Source of the DNA: Halocaridina rubra
Taxonomy: Eukaryota > Arthropoda > Malacostraca > Decapoda > Atyidae
Direction of reading: 5' to 3'
Length of the DNA: 64,000 nt
NCBI GenBank assembly: GCA_037179515.1
Contig: JAXCGZ010007617.1
Span: 41,001-105,000 of the forward strand
The position numbers and the translations under genes are program-made. Below the pieces are notes generated by a model. It did no database searches, had not been told where the DNA came from, and saw only the letters and a list, made by a program, of their open reading frames with translations. Below are positions 34,661 through 46,398 of the stretch, piece by piece (positions within the stretch are counted from its first letter, which is position 1; each line of letters starts with the position of its first letter).

Positions 34661-37600
34661 CATGTTTTCACATATGTAATGTGCTTATTTGATATTTCAT
34701 GCCCGATTGAGATTGGGAATTGAATTAAATGCTAAATTGAAGCCACGAGTGAGGTTGGGGAATCTGTAATATGAACATAGTGGCATTCAGTTAGAATGCA
34801 TTCATTCCTAAGTATAGCAGATATAAGCTATAAGGTTGGATTCCTTTTAGCCTTCTGTGGTGTAGTGGTAGCGCCTTGACTTAGTAATCATAAGTCCTAG
34901 GTTCGAGTTCTGGTCGGGGTAAAAAAATTATTCATGTTTTCATATATGTAATGTGCTTATTTGATATTTCATGCCCGAATGAGATTGGGAATTGAATTAA
35001 ATGCTAAAATGAAGCCACGAGTGAGGTTGGGGAATCTGTAATATGAACATAGTGGCATTCAGTTAGAATGCGTTCATTCCTAAGCATAGCAGATATAAGC
35101 TATAAGGTTGGATTCCTTTTAACCTTCTGTGGTGTAGTGGTAGCGCCTTGACTTAGTAATCATAAGTCCTAGGTTCGAGTCCCGGTCGGGGTAAAAAAAT
35201 TATTCATGTTTTCACATATGTAATGTGCTTATTTGATATTTCATGCCCGAATGAGATTGGGAATTGAATTAAATGCTAAAATGAAGCCACGAGTGAGGTT
35301 GGGGAAACTGTAATATGAACATAGTGGCATTCAGTTAGAATGCGTTCATTCCTAAGTATAGCAGATATAAGCTATAAGGTTGGATTCCTTTTAACCTTCT
35401 GTGGTGTAGTGGTAGCGCCTTGACTTAGTAATCATAAGTCCTAGGTTCGAGTCCCGGTCGGGGTAAAAAAAGTATTCATGTCTTCACATATGTAATGTGC
35501 TTATTTGATATTTCATGCCCGAATGAGATTGGGAATTGAATTAAAAGCTAAAATGAAGCCACGAGTGAGGTTGGGGAATCTGTAATATGAACATAGTGGC
35601 ATTCAGTTAGAATGCGTTCATTCCTAAGCATAGCATAAATAAGCTATATGGTTGGATTCCTTTTAACCTTCTGTGGTGTAGTGGTAGCGCCTTGACTTAG
35701 TAATCATAAGTCCAAGGTTCGAGTCCTGGTCGGGGTAAAAATATTATTCATGTTTTCACATATGTAATGTGCTTATTTGATATTTCATGCCCGAATGAGA
35801 TTGGGAATTGAATTAAATGCTAAAATGAAGCCACGAGTGAGGTTGGGGAATCTGTAATATGAACATAGTGGCATTCAGTTAGAATGCGTTCATTCCTAAG
35901 TATAGCAGATATAAGCTATAAGGTTGGATTCCTTTTAACGTTCTGTGGTGTAGTGGTAGCGCCTTGACTTAGTAATCATAAGTCCTAGGTTCGAGTCCCG
36001 GTCGGGGTAAAAAAATTATTCATGTTTTCACATATGTAATGTGCTTATTTGATATTTCATACCCGAATGAGATTGGGAATTGAATTAAATGCTAAAATGA
36101 AGCCACGAGTGAGGTTGGGGAATCTGTAATATGAACATAGTGGCATTCAGTTAGAATGCGTTCATTCCTAAGTATAGCAGATATAAGCTATAAGGTTGGA
36201 TTCCTTTTAACCTTCTGTGGTGTAGTGGTAGCGCCTTGACTTAGTAATCATAAGTCCTAGGTTCGAGTCCTGGTCGGGGTAAAAAAAAATTATTCACGTT
36301 TTGACATATTTAATGTGCTTATTTGATATTTCATGCCCGAATGAGATTGGGAATTGAATTAAATGCTAAAATGAAGCCACGAGTGAGGTTGGGGAATCTG
36401 TAATATGAACATAGTGGCATTCAGTTAGAATGCGTTCATTCCTAAGTATAGCAGATATAAGCTATAAGGTTGGATTCCTTTTAACCTTCTGTGGTGTAGT
36501 GGTAGCGCCTTGACTTAGTAATCATAAGTCCTAGGTTCGAGTCCCGGTCGGGGTAAAAAAATTATTCATGTTTTCACATATGTAATGTGCTTATTTGATA
36601 TTTCATGCCCGAATGAGATTGGGAATTGAATTAAATGCCAAAATGAAGCCACGAGTGAGGTTGGGGAATCTGTAATATGAACATAGTGGCATTCAGTTAG
36701 AATGCGTTCATTCCCAAGTATAGCAGATATAAGCTATAAGGTTGGATTCCTTTTAACCTTCTGTGGTGTAGTGGTAGCGCCTTGACTTAGTAATCATAAG
36801 TCCTAGGTTCGAGTCCCGGTCGGGGTAAAAAAAAAAATTATTCATGTTTTGACATATGTAATGTGCTTATTTGATATTTCATGCCCGAATGAGATTGGGA
36901 ATTGAATTAAATGCTAAAATGAAGCCACGAGTGAGGTTGGGGAATCTGTAATATGAACATAGTGGCATTCAGTTAGAATGCGTTCATTCCTAAGTATAGC
37001 AGATATAAGCTATAAGGTTGGATTCCTTTTAACCTTCTGTGGTGTAGTGGTAGCGCCTTGACTTAATAATCATAAGTCCTAGGTTCGAGTCCCGGTCGGG
37101 GTAAAAAAATTATTCATGTTTTCACATATGTAATGTGCTTATTTGATATTTCATGCCCGAATGAGATTGGGAATTGAATTAAATGCTAAAATGAAGCCAC
37201 GGGTGAGGTTGGGGAATCTGTAATATGAACATAGTGGCATTCAGTTAGAATGCGTTCATTCCTAAGTATAGCAGATATAAGCTATAAGGTTGGATTCCTT
37301 TTAACCTTCTGTGGTGTAGTGGTAGCGCCTTGACTTAGTAATCATAAGTCCTAGGTTCGAGTCCCGGCCGGGGTAAAAAAATTATTCATGTTTTCACATA
37401 TGTAATGTGCTTATTTGATATTTCATGCCCGAATGAGATTGGGAATTGAATTAAATGCTAAAATGAAGCCACGAGTGAGGTTGGGGAATCTGTAATATGA
37501 ACATAGTGGCATTCAGTTAGAATGCGTTCATTCCTAAGCATAGCATAAATAAGCTATATGGTTGGATTCCTTTTAACCTTCTGTGGTGTAGTGGTAGCGC

Positions 37601-39836
37601 CTTGACTTAGTAATCATAAGTCCTAGGTTCGAGTCCTGGTCGGGGTAAAAAAAAATTATTCATGTTTTGACATATGTAATGTGCTTATTTGATATTTCAT
37701 GCCCGAATGAGATTGGGAATTGAATTAAATGCTAAAATGAAGCCACGAGTGAGGTTGGGGAATCTGTAATATGAACATAGTGGCATTCAGTTAGAATGCG
37801 TTCATTCCTAAGTATAGCAGATATAAGCTATAAGGTTGGATTCCTTTTAACCTTCTGTGGTGTAGTGGTAGCGCCTTGACTTAGTAATCATAAGTCCTAG
37901 GTTCGAGTCCCGGTCGGGGTAAAAAAATTATTCATGTTTTCACATATGTAATGTGCTTATTTGATATTTCATACCCGAATGAGATTGGGAATTGAATTAA
38001 ATGCTAAAATGAAGCCACGAGTGAGGTTGGGGAATCTGTAATATGAACATGGTGGCATTCAGTTAGAATGCGTTCATTCGTAAGTATAGCAGATATAAGC
38101 TATAAGGTTGGATTCCTTTTAACCTTCTGTGGTGTAGTGGTAGCGCCTTGACTTATTAATCATAAGTCCTAGGTTCGAGTCCTGGTCGGGGTAAAAAAAA
38201 ATTATTCATGTTTTGACATATGTAATGTGCTTATTTGATATTTCATGCCCGAATGAGATTGGGAATTGAATTAAATGCTAAAATGAAGCCACGAGTGACG
38301 TTGGGGAATCTGTAATATGAACATAGTGGCATTCAGTTAGAATGCGTTCATTCCTAAGTATAGCAGATATAAGCTATAAGGTTGGATTCCTTTTAACCTT
38401 CTGTGGTGTAGTGGTAGCGCCTTGACTTAGTAATCATAAGTCCTAGGTTCGAGTCCCGGTCGGGGTAAAAAAATTATTCATGTTTTCACATATGTAATGT
38501 GCTTATTTGATATTTCATGCCCGAATGAGATTGGGAATTGAATTAAATGCTAAAATGAAGCCACGAGTGAGGTTGGGGAATCTGTAATATGAACATGGTG
38601 GCATTCAGTTAGAATGCGTTCATTCCCAAGTATAGCAGATATAAGCTATAAGGTTGGATTCCTTTTAACCTTCTGTGGTGTAGTGGTAGCGCCTTGACTT
38701 AGTAATCATAAGTCCTAGGTTCGAGTCCCGGTCGGGGTAAAAAAAAAAATTATTCATGTTTTGACATATGTAATGTGCTTATTTGATATTTCATGCCCGA
38801 ATGAGATTGGGAATTGAATTAAATGCTAAAATGAAGCCACGAGTGAGGTTGGGGAATCTGTAATATGAACATAGTGGCATTCAGTTAGAATGCGTTCATT
38901 CCTAAGTATAGCAGATATAAGCTATAAGGTTGGATTCCTTTTAACCTTCTGTGGTGTAGTGGTAGCGCCTTGACTTAATAATCATAAGTCCTAGGTTCGA
39001 GTCCCGGTCGGGGTAAAAAAATTATTCATGTTTTCACATATGTAATGTGCTTATTTGATATTTCATGCCCGAATGAGATTGGGAATTGAATTAAATGCTA
39101 AAATGAAGCCACGGGTGAGGTTGGGGAATCTGTAATATGAACATAGTGGCATTCAGTTAGAATGCGTTCATTCCTAAGTATAGCAGATATAAGCTATAAG
39201 GTTGGATTCCTTTTAACCTTCTGTGGTGTAGTGGTAGCGCCTTGACTTAGTAATCATAAGTCCTAGGTTCGAGTCCCGGTCGGGGTAAAAAAATTATTCA
39301 TGTTTTCACATATGTAATGTGCTTATTTGATATTTCATGCCCGAATGAGATTGGGAATTGAATTAAATGCTAAAATGAAGCCACGAGTGAGGTTGGGGAA
39401 TCTGTAATATGAACATAGTGGCATTCAGTTAGAATGCGTTCATTCCTAAGCATAGCATAAATAAGCTATATGGTTGGATTCCTTTTAACCTTCTGTGGTG
39501 TAGTGGTAGCGCCTTGACTTAGTAATCATAAGTCCTAGGTTCGAGTCCCGGTCGGGGTAAAAAAATTATTCATGTTTTCACATATGTAATGTGCTTATTT
39601 GATATTTCATGCCCGAATGAGATTGGGAATTGAATTAAATGCTAAAATGAAGCCACGAGTGAGGTTGGGGAATCTGTAATATGAACATAGTGGCATTCAG
39701 TTAGAATGCGTTCATTCGTAAGTATAGCAGATATAAGCTATAAGGTTGGATTCCTTTTAACCTTCTGTGGTGTAGTGGTAGCGCCTTGACTTAGTAATCA
39801 TAAGTCCTAGGTTCGAGTCCCGGTCGGGGTAAAAAA
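34527..39836 (+). repeat. tRNA-like satellite array, right arm (plus orientation) with 7-unit higher-order repeat
   Basis: The same 272-bp unit in the opposite orientation. Blocks start (CCTTCTG) at 34603 (internally deleted), 34851, 35123, 35395, 35667, 35939, 36211, 36485, 36757, 37033, 37305, 37577, 37851, 38123, 38397, 38669, 38945, 39217, 39489 and 39761. Blocks seven units apart from 35,939 to 39,489 are exactly 1,912 bp apart in all seven comparisons. They share private variants: CATAGCATAAATAAGC at 35.6, 37.5 and 39.4 kb; TTCCCAAG at 36.7 and 38.6 kb; CTTAATAATC at 37.06 and 38.97 kb; CCACGGGTG at 37.2 and 39.1 kb; CATACCCG at 36.06 and 37.97 kb. Confidence 0.97.
35395..35464 (+). other. 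Representative tRNA-like block, right arm (one of 19 intact)
   Basis: It has the same 70-bp design as in the left arm but on the plus strand, with the B box GGTTCGAGTCC unchanged. The two arms therefore point away from the centre at about 34,530. Confidence 0.75.
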
Positions 39837-39843
39837 ATTATTC

Positions 39844-40518
<675 letters not shown>

Positions 40519-40526
40519 TTATTTAT

Positions 40527-40974
40527 AAAGTGGGTCCCAATAAAACGCTAGGTTTCCGTTCTTGACAACTGACTTAATGCAGAATTCAACGTAAGGCAGA
40601 ATTCATTTAGTTTCGGAGCTAGGTCCCCCAACCTATGTTAAAAATAAAACCATCAAAAACATATAACAAAAACTTCTATGTTCTTAATGACTCTTAAAAG
40701 ATTACTAAAAGTAATCTTATTAGTATTCCTAAACTTTAAAATTAACATTGTAAGAAACAAGTACGGTATGATAAAATAACACATATACTTAAAAATATTA
40801 CATTACAACAAAATAAATTCTCATTGTAAAATTATAAAACACACTTATAAACATAAAAACTATTACACTACTACAAAACTGTAGGTATTGTATTGCTTAA
40901 TTTTGCTGTACTCATGTGGTGTGCTTGCATGGGGAGGGAGAGACTGGCTTATTGGGAGGTGGAAGTTGGGGAGG
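40527..40974 (-). mobile_element. Tigger-like DNA transposon remnant, outer part (split by LTR copy D)
   Basis: It aligns by eye with 61,950-62,280 of the neighbouring Tigger copy. Shared features are a CTGACAGCTGGCTTAAG-like segment, CCCCCAACCTATGTTAAAAATAAA, and CTTATTGGGAGGT..GAAG..GGAGAGG. It continues on the far side of the LTR element at 61,219. It starts against an (AT)n tract, in keeping with the TA target preference of this superfamily. Confidence 0.75.
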
Positions 40975-42722
40975 TGTGACAGAGTGTTTCACTCAAAGTC
41001 ACCAGAGGCTGCTAGATGCCTTATTAATTAATTCATTAACTTAACTGTCATTTTTCTGACAAAAATAATTACCACTTCTTGACTTTTGCATATTTTGATT
41101 ATTTGCAATTTATATTTTAGCTTATAGCTAATTTTAAATATACCTTATTTACTCTTCTTGTACGTGTAGAAGTAGAGCCCCCATATAAAGGCTGCTCCTA
41201 CTCTTCACATCTGTGAACACACTAGATACGTTTTGTTTACAATTTTCTTATTATAAAAATTGTTCTTGCTAATAATTTTGTTATAAATTTGACCTTGCTG
41301 TTATGTCATTAGCCTGTCTAGATATATATCAGTAACTTCTTTATTATTTGAGTACTTAAATTCCGTCTCCTACAACGCAAAGAACGTTCTGGAGATTGTT
41401 TACCAGTAACCTAACTTTTCATTATTATTCTCGTTTTATAAAAGCTTCCACTTGTTGCACCTAAAAATACTGTCTCTCCCATGCATCTCTGCTATAATTG
41501 CCAGCCAGGGACCACCACTAAAGTAGTCCTTAAATGATATCAGAGCCAGTTACTGCTCTAGAAATGTATCCTGCAGATGATGTCACCAGGAGGGACAATG
41601 AAGCCTTCTCCTTTGGTGCCGAGACTTCCCAGAGGCAACATCTCGCCTGAGCAGTCTAAGTTTATTTCAAACCTTATTTACGTGGCATCTTCACAGGAAT
41701 TCATCTGGCACAACAAGGTGAGGGATAGTGTATGGTAAAGCTCGTGGGTCAAGCAAATTGGTTTTTCGAGAATTAGTTACATTCGTTACTGGCTAAATCT
41801 TACGAATTTTATTCTCAGATTCCATTCCCATACAAACAAAATTTTGTAGATTACCTAACTGGAAGCTCACTTGCCAGAGTTAATTCCTTAACCTGGAAAT
41901 TACAGCTGATATACATTGCTAAGAAGTTTCTTTTCATTGAATGTGATAAATGAAAGTCTCATCCTCTGAAGACTGGTTATGAGCCCGTAAAAATCTATCC
42001 CTTTTCCTAATAAATTCTAATTTCATTTCACCTCTTTCTATCAACGTAAATAAAGTGTTTTACGTCAAAAACTCGTCAATAAAGCTATTTGCTATATAAA
42101 TTGCAAATAATTAATCATTTAGCTATAGTGTTTTATGCTATAAATTGCAAATAATTAAAAGGTAATTTTACCCTGTTGGCTTTGCAAATACTTCCTGGAA
42201 ACCACAATTTAATGAATGCATACTGTATTTATCTTGCTAATTCTTCATATGTTGGGGATAAAGTGTTTTGAGTTATAAGTTGCAAATACCTCAAAAGGTG
42301 GTTTTGCACCCTCTTTTTTCATTGCAAACAGTTCTTGATAACCGAAAGTGAATGAATACTGTATTTATCTTGTAGATTCTTCCTTTATCCTAAATAGAGT
42401 GTTTTAAGATATTAATTGTAAATCAGTAATAAGCATTGCAACTTTTGTGGTTGCCCACAATTTAAGGAATACATACAATACTGTATTTGTCTTGCTTATT
42501 CTTCTTTTATTGTGAATAAATTGTTTTCCCTTAAAACCAGTAAAGAATTAATGGTTTTTGTATGCTATTATGGTAGCATAAATATTTCTGGTTAGCTGTG
42601 AATAACCAATATATTTTCATCCAGTAGAATGACATTGAAAACACATTATTTGTGTGCTCATGCTTTCAGTTTCCCATTATTAACAGTGTGTCATTTCTGT
42701 TTCTGAAATTGCAGTGTCCTGT
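40975..42722 (+). repeat. 5' LTR of copy D, first part
   Basis: TGTGACAGAGTG start. It matches 59,119-60,870 of the 3' LTR and is interrupted after GCAGTGTCCTGT by LINE E1. It resumes at 52,127. The TATAAA box is at 41,184-41,189. Confidence 0.92.
41184..41189 (+). promoter_or_regulatory. Candidate TATA box of the LTR promoter
   Basis: TATAAA followed by GGCTGCTCCTAC lies 209 bp from the LTR start. The same hexamer sits 209-213 bp from the start in the other LTRs (59,328; 14,385; minus 22,268-22,273; minus 679-684). A constant position in five LTRs supports a promoter role. Confidence 0.65.
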
Positions 42723-42813
42723 GATTTACCTAATTGTGATTTACCTAATTTTGTTTACGGGAAAGAGCCCAAAGCTCGTATCTTCCCGTCTCCTGATCGG
42801 TTCCATTTTAGAC

Positions 42814-45030
42814 TTAGTGATACTTATCATACCTGTCCTTAAAACTATGGATTGAGATAGCATTAACTACCTCCTCGCTTAGCGAATTCCAATTATCAAC
42901 TACTCTTACACTGAAAAAGTATTTCCTTACATCCTGCAAAGAAGTTTTCTTACGAAGCTTCAAACTATGACCTCTAGTTCTAGAGCCAGCCATATCGAAA
43001 TATCGATCCCTATCCACTCTATCATAACCATGAAGGAAATTAAAGACTGTCACCATATTCCCCCTCACTCTTCTAGCTTTGAGTGATGGTAAGTCTAATT
43101 CCCTCAGCCTCTCATCATAACTGAGATTGCGTATTTCTGGCACCAGTTTCGTGGCATGTCTTTGAACTTTTTCAAGCTTAGCTATGTGCTTTTTCAAGTG
43201 CGGATTCCAAAAGGGGGCTGCATATTCGAGTTTTGGCCTCACATAGGTTACATAAATATATCTGAACATTTCCTTGTCCATGTGCCTGAAGGCTACCCTT
43301 ACATTTGATAAGAATGCATATGCTGCCCTTACTATGCCATTTATATGTATTTCTGGAGACAAATCTGCCAGTATGTTTACTCCTAGATCTCTCTCATTTT
43401 CTGTCTCTTGAAGTTGTACTCCAGCCACCGAGTAGTCAAGCTTGGGCCTTCTTGCACTTGTACCCATTCTCATTACCTTACATTTTGAAGTATTGAATTT
43501 CATTAGCCACTTTTCTGACCACTCATGCAGATTATTTAGGTCCTCCTGAAGTTCTCTACCATTGTTCTCGTTTTTTACTTTCTTCACAATCTTTGCATCA
43601 TCTGCAAACATATTCATGAATGAATTTACACACTCTGGTAGGTCATTTACATATACAAGGAACAAAAGTGGCCCTAAAACTGAACCCTGTGGAACTCCAC
43701 TACTAACTCTTTTCCATTCAGACACTGAGTGTCTTACTCTAACCCTCTGTTCCCTTCCTTCTAAGTAAGTTTTTATCCATTCAAAAACATTTCCACCTAT
43801 TCTAGCCATTGAGTGCAGCTTCCTAATAAGTCTCCCATGTGGAACAGTGTCAAACGCTTTCTGGAAGTCTAGGAATATGCAATCTGCCCAGCCTTCTCTT
43901 TCCTGTAAGATTTGGCTTACCTCATCATAAAATTCTAATAAGTTTGCTACTGTTGATCTACCTTCTCTGAAGCCATGTTGCCTCACTGACAAAAAGTTGA
44001 AGGATTCCAAGTGAAGAGAGATATGTTTCCTTAGTAGTTTCTCCATAACTTTGCAAACTATGCTGGTCAAGGAAACTGGTCTATAGTTCAGAGCCGTATC
44101 CCTCCTTCCCTTTTTGAAGATAGGTGTCACATTTGCTTGTTTCCAGCATCTTGGAATCTCCCCCGACTCCAGTGACTCCTTAAATATGATACTTAGTGCC
44201 ACTGATATTGTGTTTGCACATTTTTTAAGCACATGAGGGGATATGTCATCAGGACCTGTAGCTTTATGAACATCTAAATCCATCAGCGCTTTGCATACCT
44301 CTGTGGCTGTAAGGTTGATGTTCTCTAATACCGGCCCTTGAGCTTCTATCACTGCAATCTGAGGGGGTGGGGTATTTTCTACTGTAAATACTGACTGAAA
44401 CTCCTTGTTCAATTCTTTGCAGATCTCTTCATCCGTCTCAGTGATGCTTCCATCCGCTCTCTTTAGCCTTAAAACCTGTTCTTTTACCTTCAGTTTTCCT
44501 CTGATAAAGCTGTGGAAAAGCTTGGGATTTTCTTTAGCCTTCCTGGTGATGTCCCTCTCATAATCTCTCTCTGCCTCTCTCCTTTTACTTAGGTAGTCAT
44601 TTCTTGCTCTTTTGTAGGTTTGCCAGGCATTTATGTTTTTTCTCCTCCTATATCTTTTCCAGCATTTGTCTCTCCACTCCTTAGCTCTTTTACACCCATT
44701 ATCGAACCATTTATCTCTGGCATGAATTACACCTACTTTGGTGACAGGTATGCAGCAATCTACTATCTTCCCATATTTCTCACAAGAGATGTCATACATT
44801 TCTTGTACAGATTTGTTGTAAAAGAAGGTTCTCCAGTCAATAACTGCAAAAAGCTCATTCATTTTGATGTAATCTCCTTTCCGATAGTTCCTCCTCATGT
44901 CCTCAGTGCCTCTACTCTCAGGAAGAATATCTTCAATGATATACTCCATCAACAACACACAGTGGTCACTCTTTCCAATTGGTGGTTCATACTCAATATT
45001 TTCAATATCCAACACATTATCTGTGAACAC
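42814..45030 (-). CDS. LINE ORF2 fragment with intact reverse transcriptase (longest open frame in the window)
   Basis: This 738-residue frame starts in the late endonuclease (FTDNVLDIENIEYEPP, KSDHCVLLMEY). It passes through the linker (WFDNGCKRAKEWRDKCWKRY, NPKLFHSFIRGKLKV) into RT: LNYRPVSLTSIVCKVMEKLL, HGFREGRSTVANLLEFYDEV, CIFLDFQKAFDTVPHGRL (first Asp), SSGVPQGSVLGPLLFLVYVN and NMFADDAKIVKKV (FADD active site). It ends with YVRPKLEYAAPFWNP and the natural-looking stop after FKDRYDKYH. All RT motifs I can recognise are present. Upstream, a deletion between short CCCCTG/TTGGT repeats (near 45,064) removed about two dozen bases of endonuclease and shifted the frame, so the full protein is not made. 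The first Met is internal, not the native start. Confidence 0.9.
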   Translation of the reverse strand: MFTDNVLDIENIEYEPPIGKSDHCVLLMEYIIEDILPESRGTEDMRRNYRKGDYIKMNELFAVIDWRTFFYNKSVQEMYDISCEKYGKIVDCCIPVTKVGVIHARDKWFDNGCKRAKEWRDKCWKRYRRRKNINAWQTYKRARNDYLSKRREAERDYERDITRKAKENPKLFHSFIRGKLKVKEQVLRLKRADGSITETDEEICKELNKEFQSVFTVENTPPPQIAVIEAQGPVLENINLTATEVCKALMDLDVHKATGPDDISPHVLKKCANTISVALSIIFKESLESGEIPRCWKQANVTPIFKKGRRDTALNYRPVSLTSIVCKVMEKLLRKHISLHLESFNFLSVRQHGFREGRSTVANLLEFYDEVSQILQEREGWADCIFLDFQKAFDTVPHGRLIRKLHSMARIGGNVFEWIKTYLEGREQRVRVRHSVSEWKRVSSGVPQGSVLGPLLFLVYVNDLPECVNSFMNMFADDAKIVKKVKNENNGRELQEDLNNLHEWSEKWLMKFNTSKCKVMRMGTSARRPKLDYSVAGVQLQETENERDLGVNILADLSPEIHINGIVRAAYAFLSNVRVAFRHMDKEMFRYIYVTYVRPKLEYAAPFWNPHLKKHIAKLEKVQRHATKLVPEIRNLSYDERLRELDLPSLKARRVRGNMVTVFNFLHGYDRVDRDRYFDMAGSRTRGHSLKLRKKTSLQDVRKYFFSVRVVDNWNSLSEEVVNAISIHSFKDRYDKYH

Positions 45031-45049
45031 TAGATCAAGTAGTGATGGC

Positions 45050-45511
45050 TCATCCCCACCCCTGTTGGTGTAGGAAATTCCCTTGTACGCAATCTAGGAA
45101 TCTTGCCCTGAATGAGTCCTCACCACTGTGTGGGTCAAGATTTATCCAATCTATCTCTTTATGATTAAAGTCTCCCATAATCAAAATCCTACATTTTTTT
45201 TCCTGTGCCGTGTTAACAACTGAGTTTATGACTTCAATAGTACCTATATGACTTTCCTCATAAACTTCAAGCATATTTTGGTTCCTTGGTGGGTTGTATA
45301 CAACAGTTATTATAATGCTCTCTGACCCAGTATTTATGCGAGCAACAAGAAATTCCTTGAACTCACTTTCTATAGCCAAGTTTATTTCTTCAACTTGAAT
45401 CCTCTCACTTATGAGCAGTGCTATTCTTCCACCAGTCCTCTCAGATCTTTCAACCCTTAGTATTCTGAAGCCCTTAGGAAAAACTGTGACACTGTTTATG
45501 TCCTCACTCAA
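45050..45511 (-). pseudogene. LINE endonuclease fragment of E1
   Basis: 153 residues: LSEDINSVTVFPKGFRIL, RINTGSESIIITVVYNPPRN (conserved endonuclease core) and RILIMGDFNHKEIDWINL (GDFN). It ends in a shifted frame at HQQGWG, where copies C and F continue HQHVMEPTRARGG. It belongs to the same ORF2 as 42,814-45,030. Confidence 0.87.
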
Positions 45512-46398
45512 CTTAGTCTCTGTAATTGCTACTATATCTGCCTTACTTTTGTGAATCCTATCTTTTAATTCTACTGCCTTACCAGATAATCCATCAGCAT
45601 TTGTGTGATTACCTAATTGTGATTACCTAATTGTGTTTACGGGAAAGAGCCCAAAGCTCGTGTCTTCCCGTCTCCTCATCGGTTCCATTTTATACTTAGT
45701 GTTACTTATCATACCTGTCCTTAAAACTATGGATTGAGATAGCATTAACTACCTCCTCGCTTAGCGAATTCCAATTATCAACTACTCTTACACTGAAAAA
45801 GTATTTCCTTACATCCTGCGAAGAAGTTTTCTTACGAAGCTTCAAACTATGACCTCTAGTTTTAGAGCCAGCCATATCAAAATATCGATCCCTATCCACT
45901 CTATCATAACCATGAAGGAATTTAAAGACTGTCACCATATCCCCCCTCACTCTTCTAGCTTCGAGTGATGGTAAGTCTAATTCCCTCAGCCTCTCATAAT
46001 AACTGAGATTGCGTATTTCTGGCACCAGTTTTGTGGCATGTCTTTGAACTTTTTCAAGCTTAGCTATGTGCTTTTTCAAGTGCGGATTCCAAAAGGGGGC
46101 TGCATATTCGAGTTTTGGCCTCACATAGGTTACAAAAATATTTCTGAACATTTCCTTGTCCATGTGCCTGAAGGCTACCCTTACATTTGATAAGAATGCA
46201 TATGCTACCCTTACTATGCCATTTATATGTATAACAATCTTAATGAGGCCCCATCCCCTGATCTTCTGTCATTATCTTCTTTTTCTCCCCTTTGTCTGGA
46301 AGAACTCTGTAACAAAAATTTTTCTTCTGTTCTTCATTTCTTTCATCATTTAACCTTCTTGCCTCTTGCAACAAGTTTTTGATCTTTCCCATCTCTTC

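Larger units (their letters stand above)
42723..45605 (-). mobile_element. LINE E1 (5'-truncated, RT frame intact)
   Basis: The terminal repeats (GATTTACCTAATTGTG variant, 42,723-42,752) join LTR sequence at CCTGT. The LINE extends to the start of the endonuclease (LYTNADG codons near 45,605), where it abuts the terminal repeats of LINE E2. ORF2 is open over 738 residues but frame-shifted in the endonuclease. Confidence 0.92.

Noticed and set aside
29099..39830. A cluster of functional tRNA genes
   Set aside because: Internal promoter boxes are good, but the acceptor and anticodon stems do not pair properly, and all copies sit in identical satellite units.
29056..39836. CRISPR-like array of direct repeats
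   Set aside because: Units are 272 bp and almost identical throughout, with no short repeat/unique spacer alternation. The context is eukaryotic retroelements.
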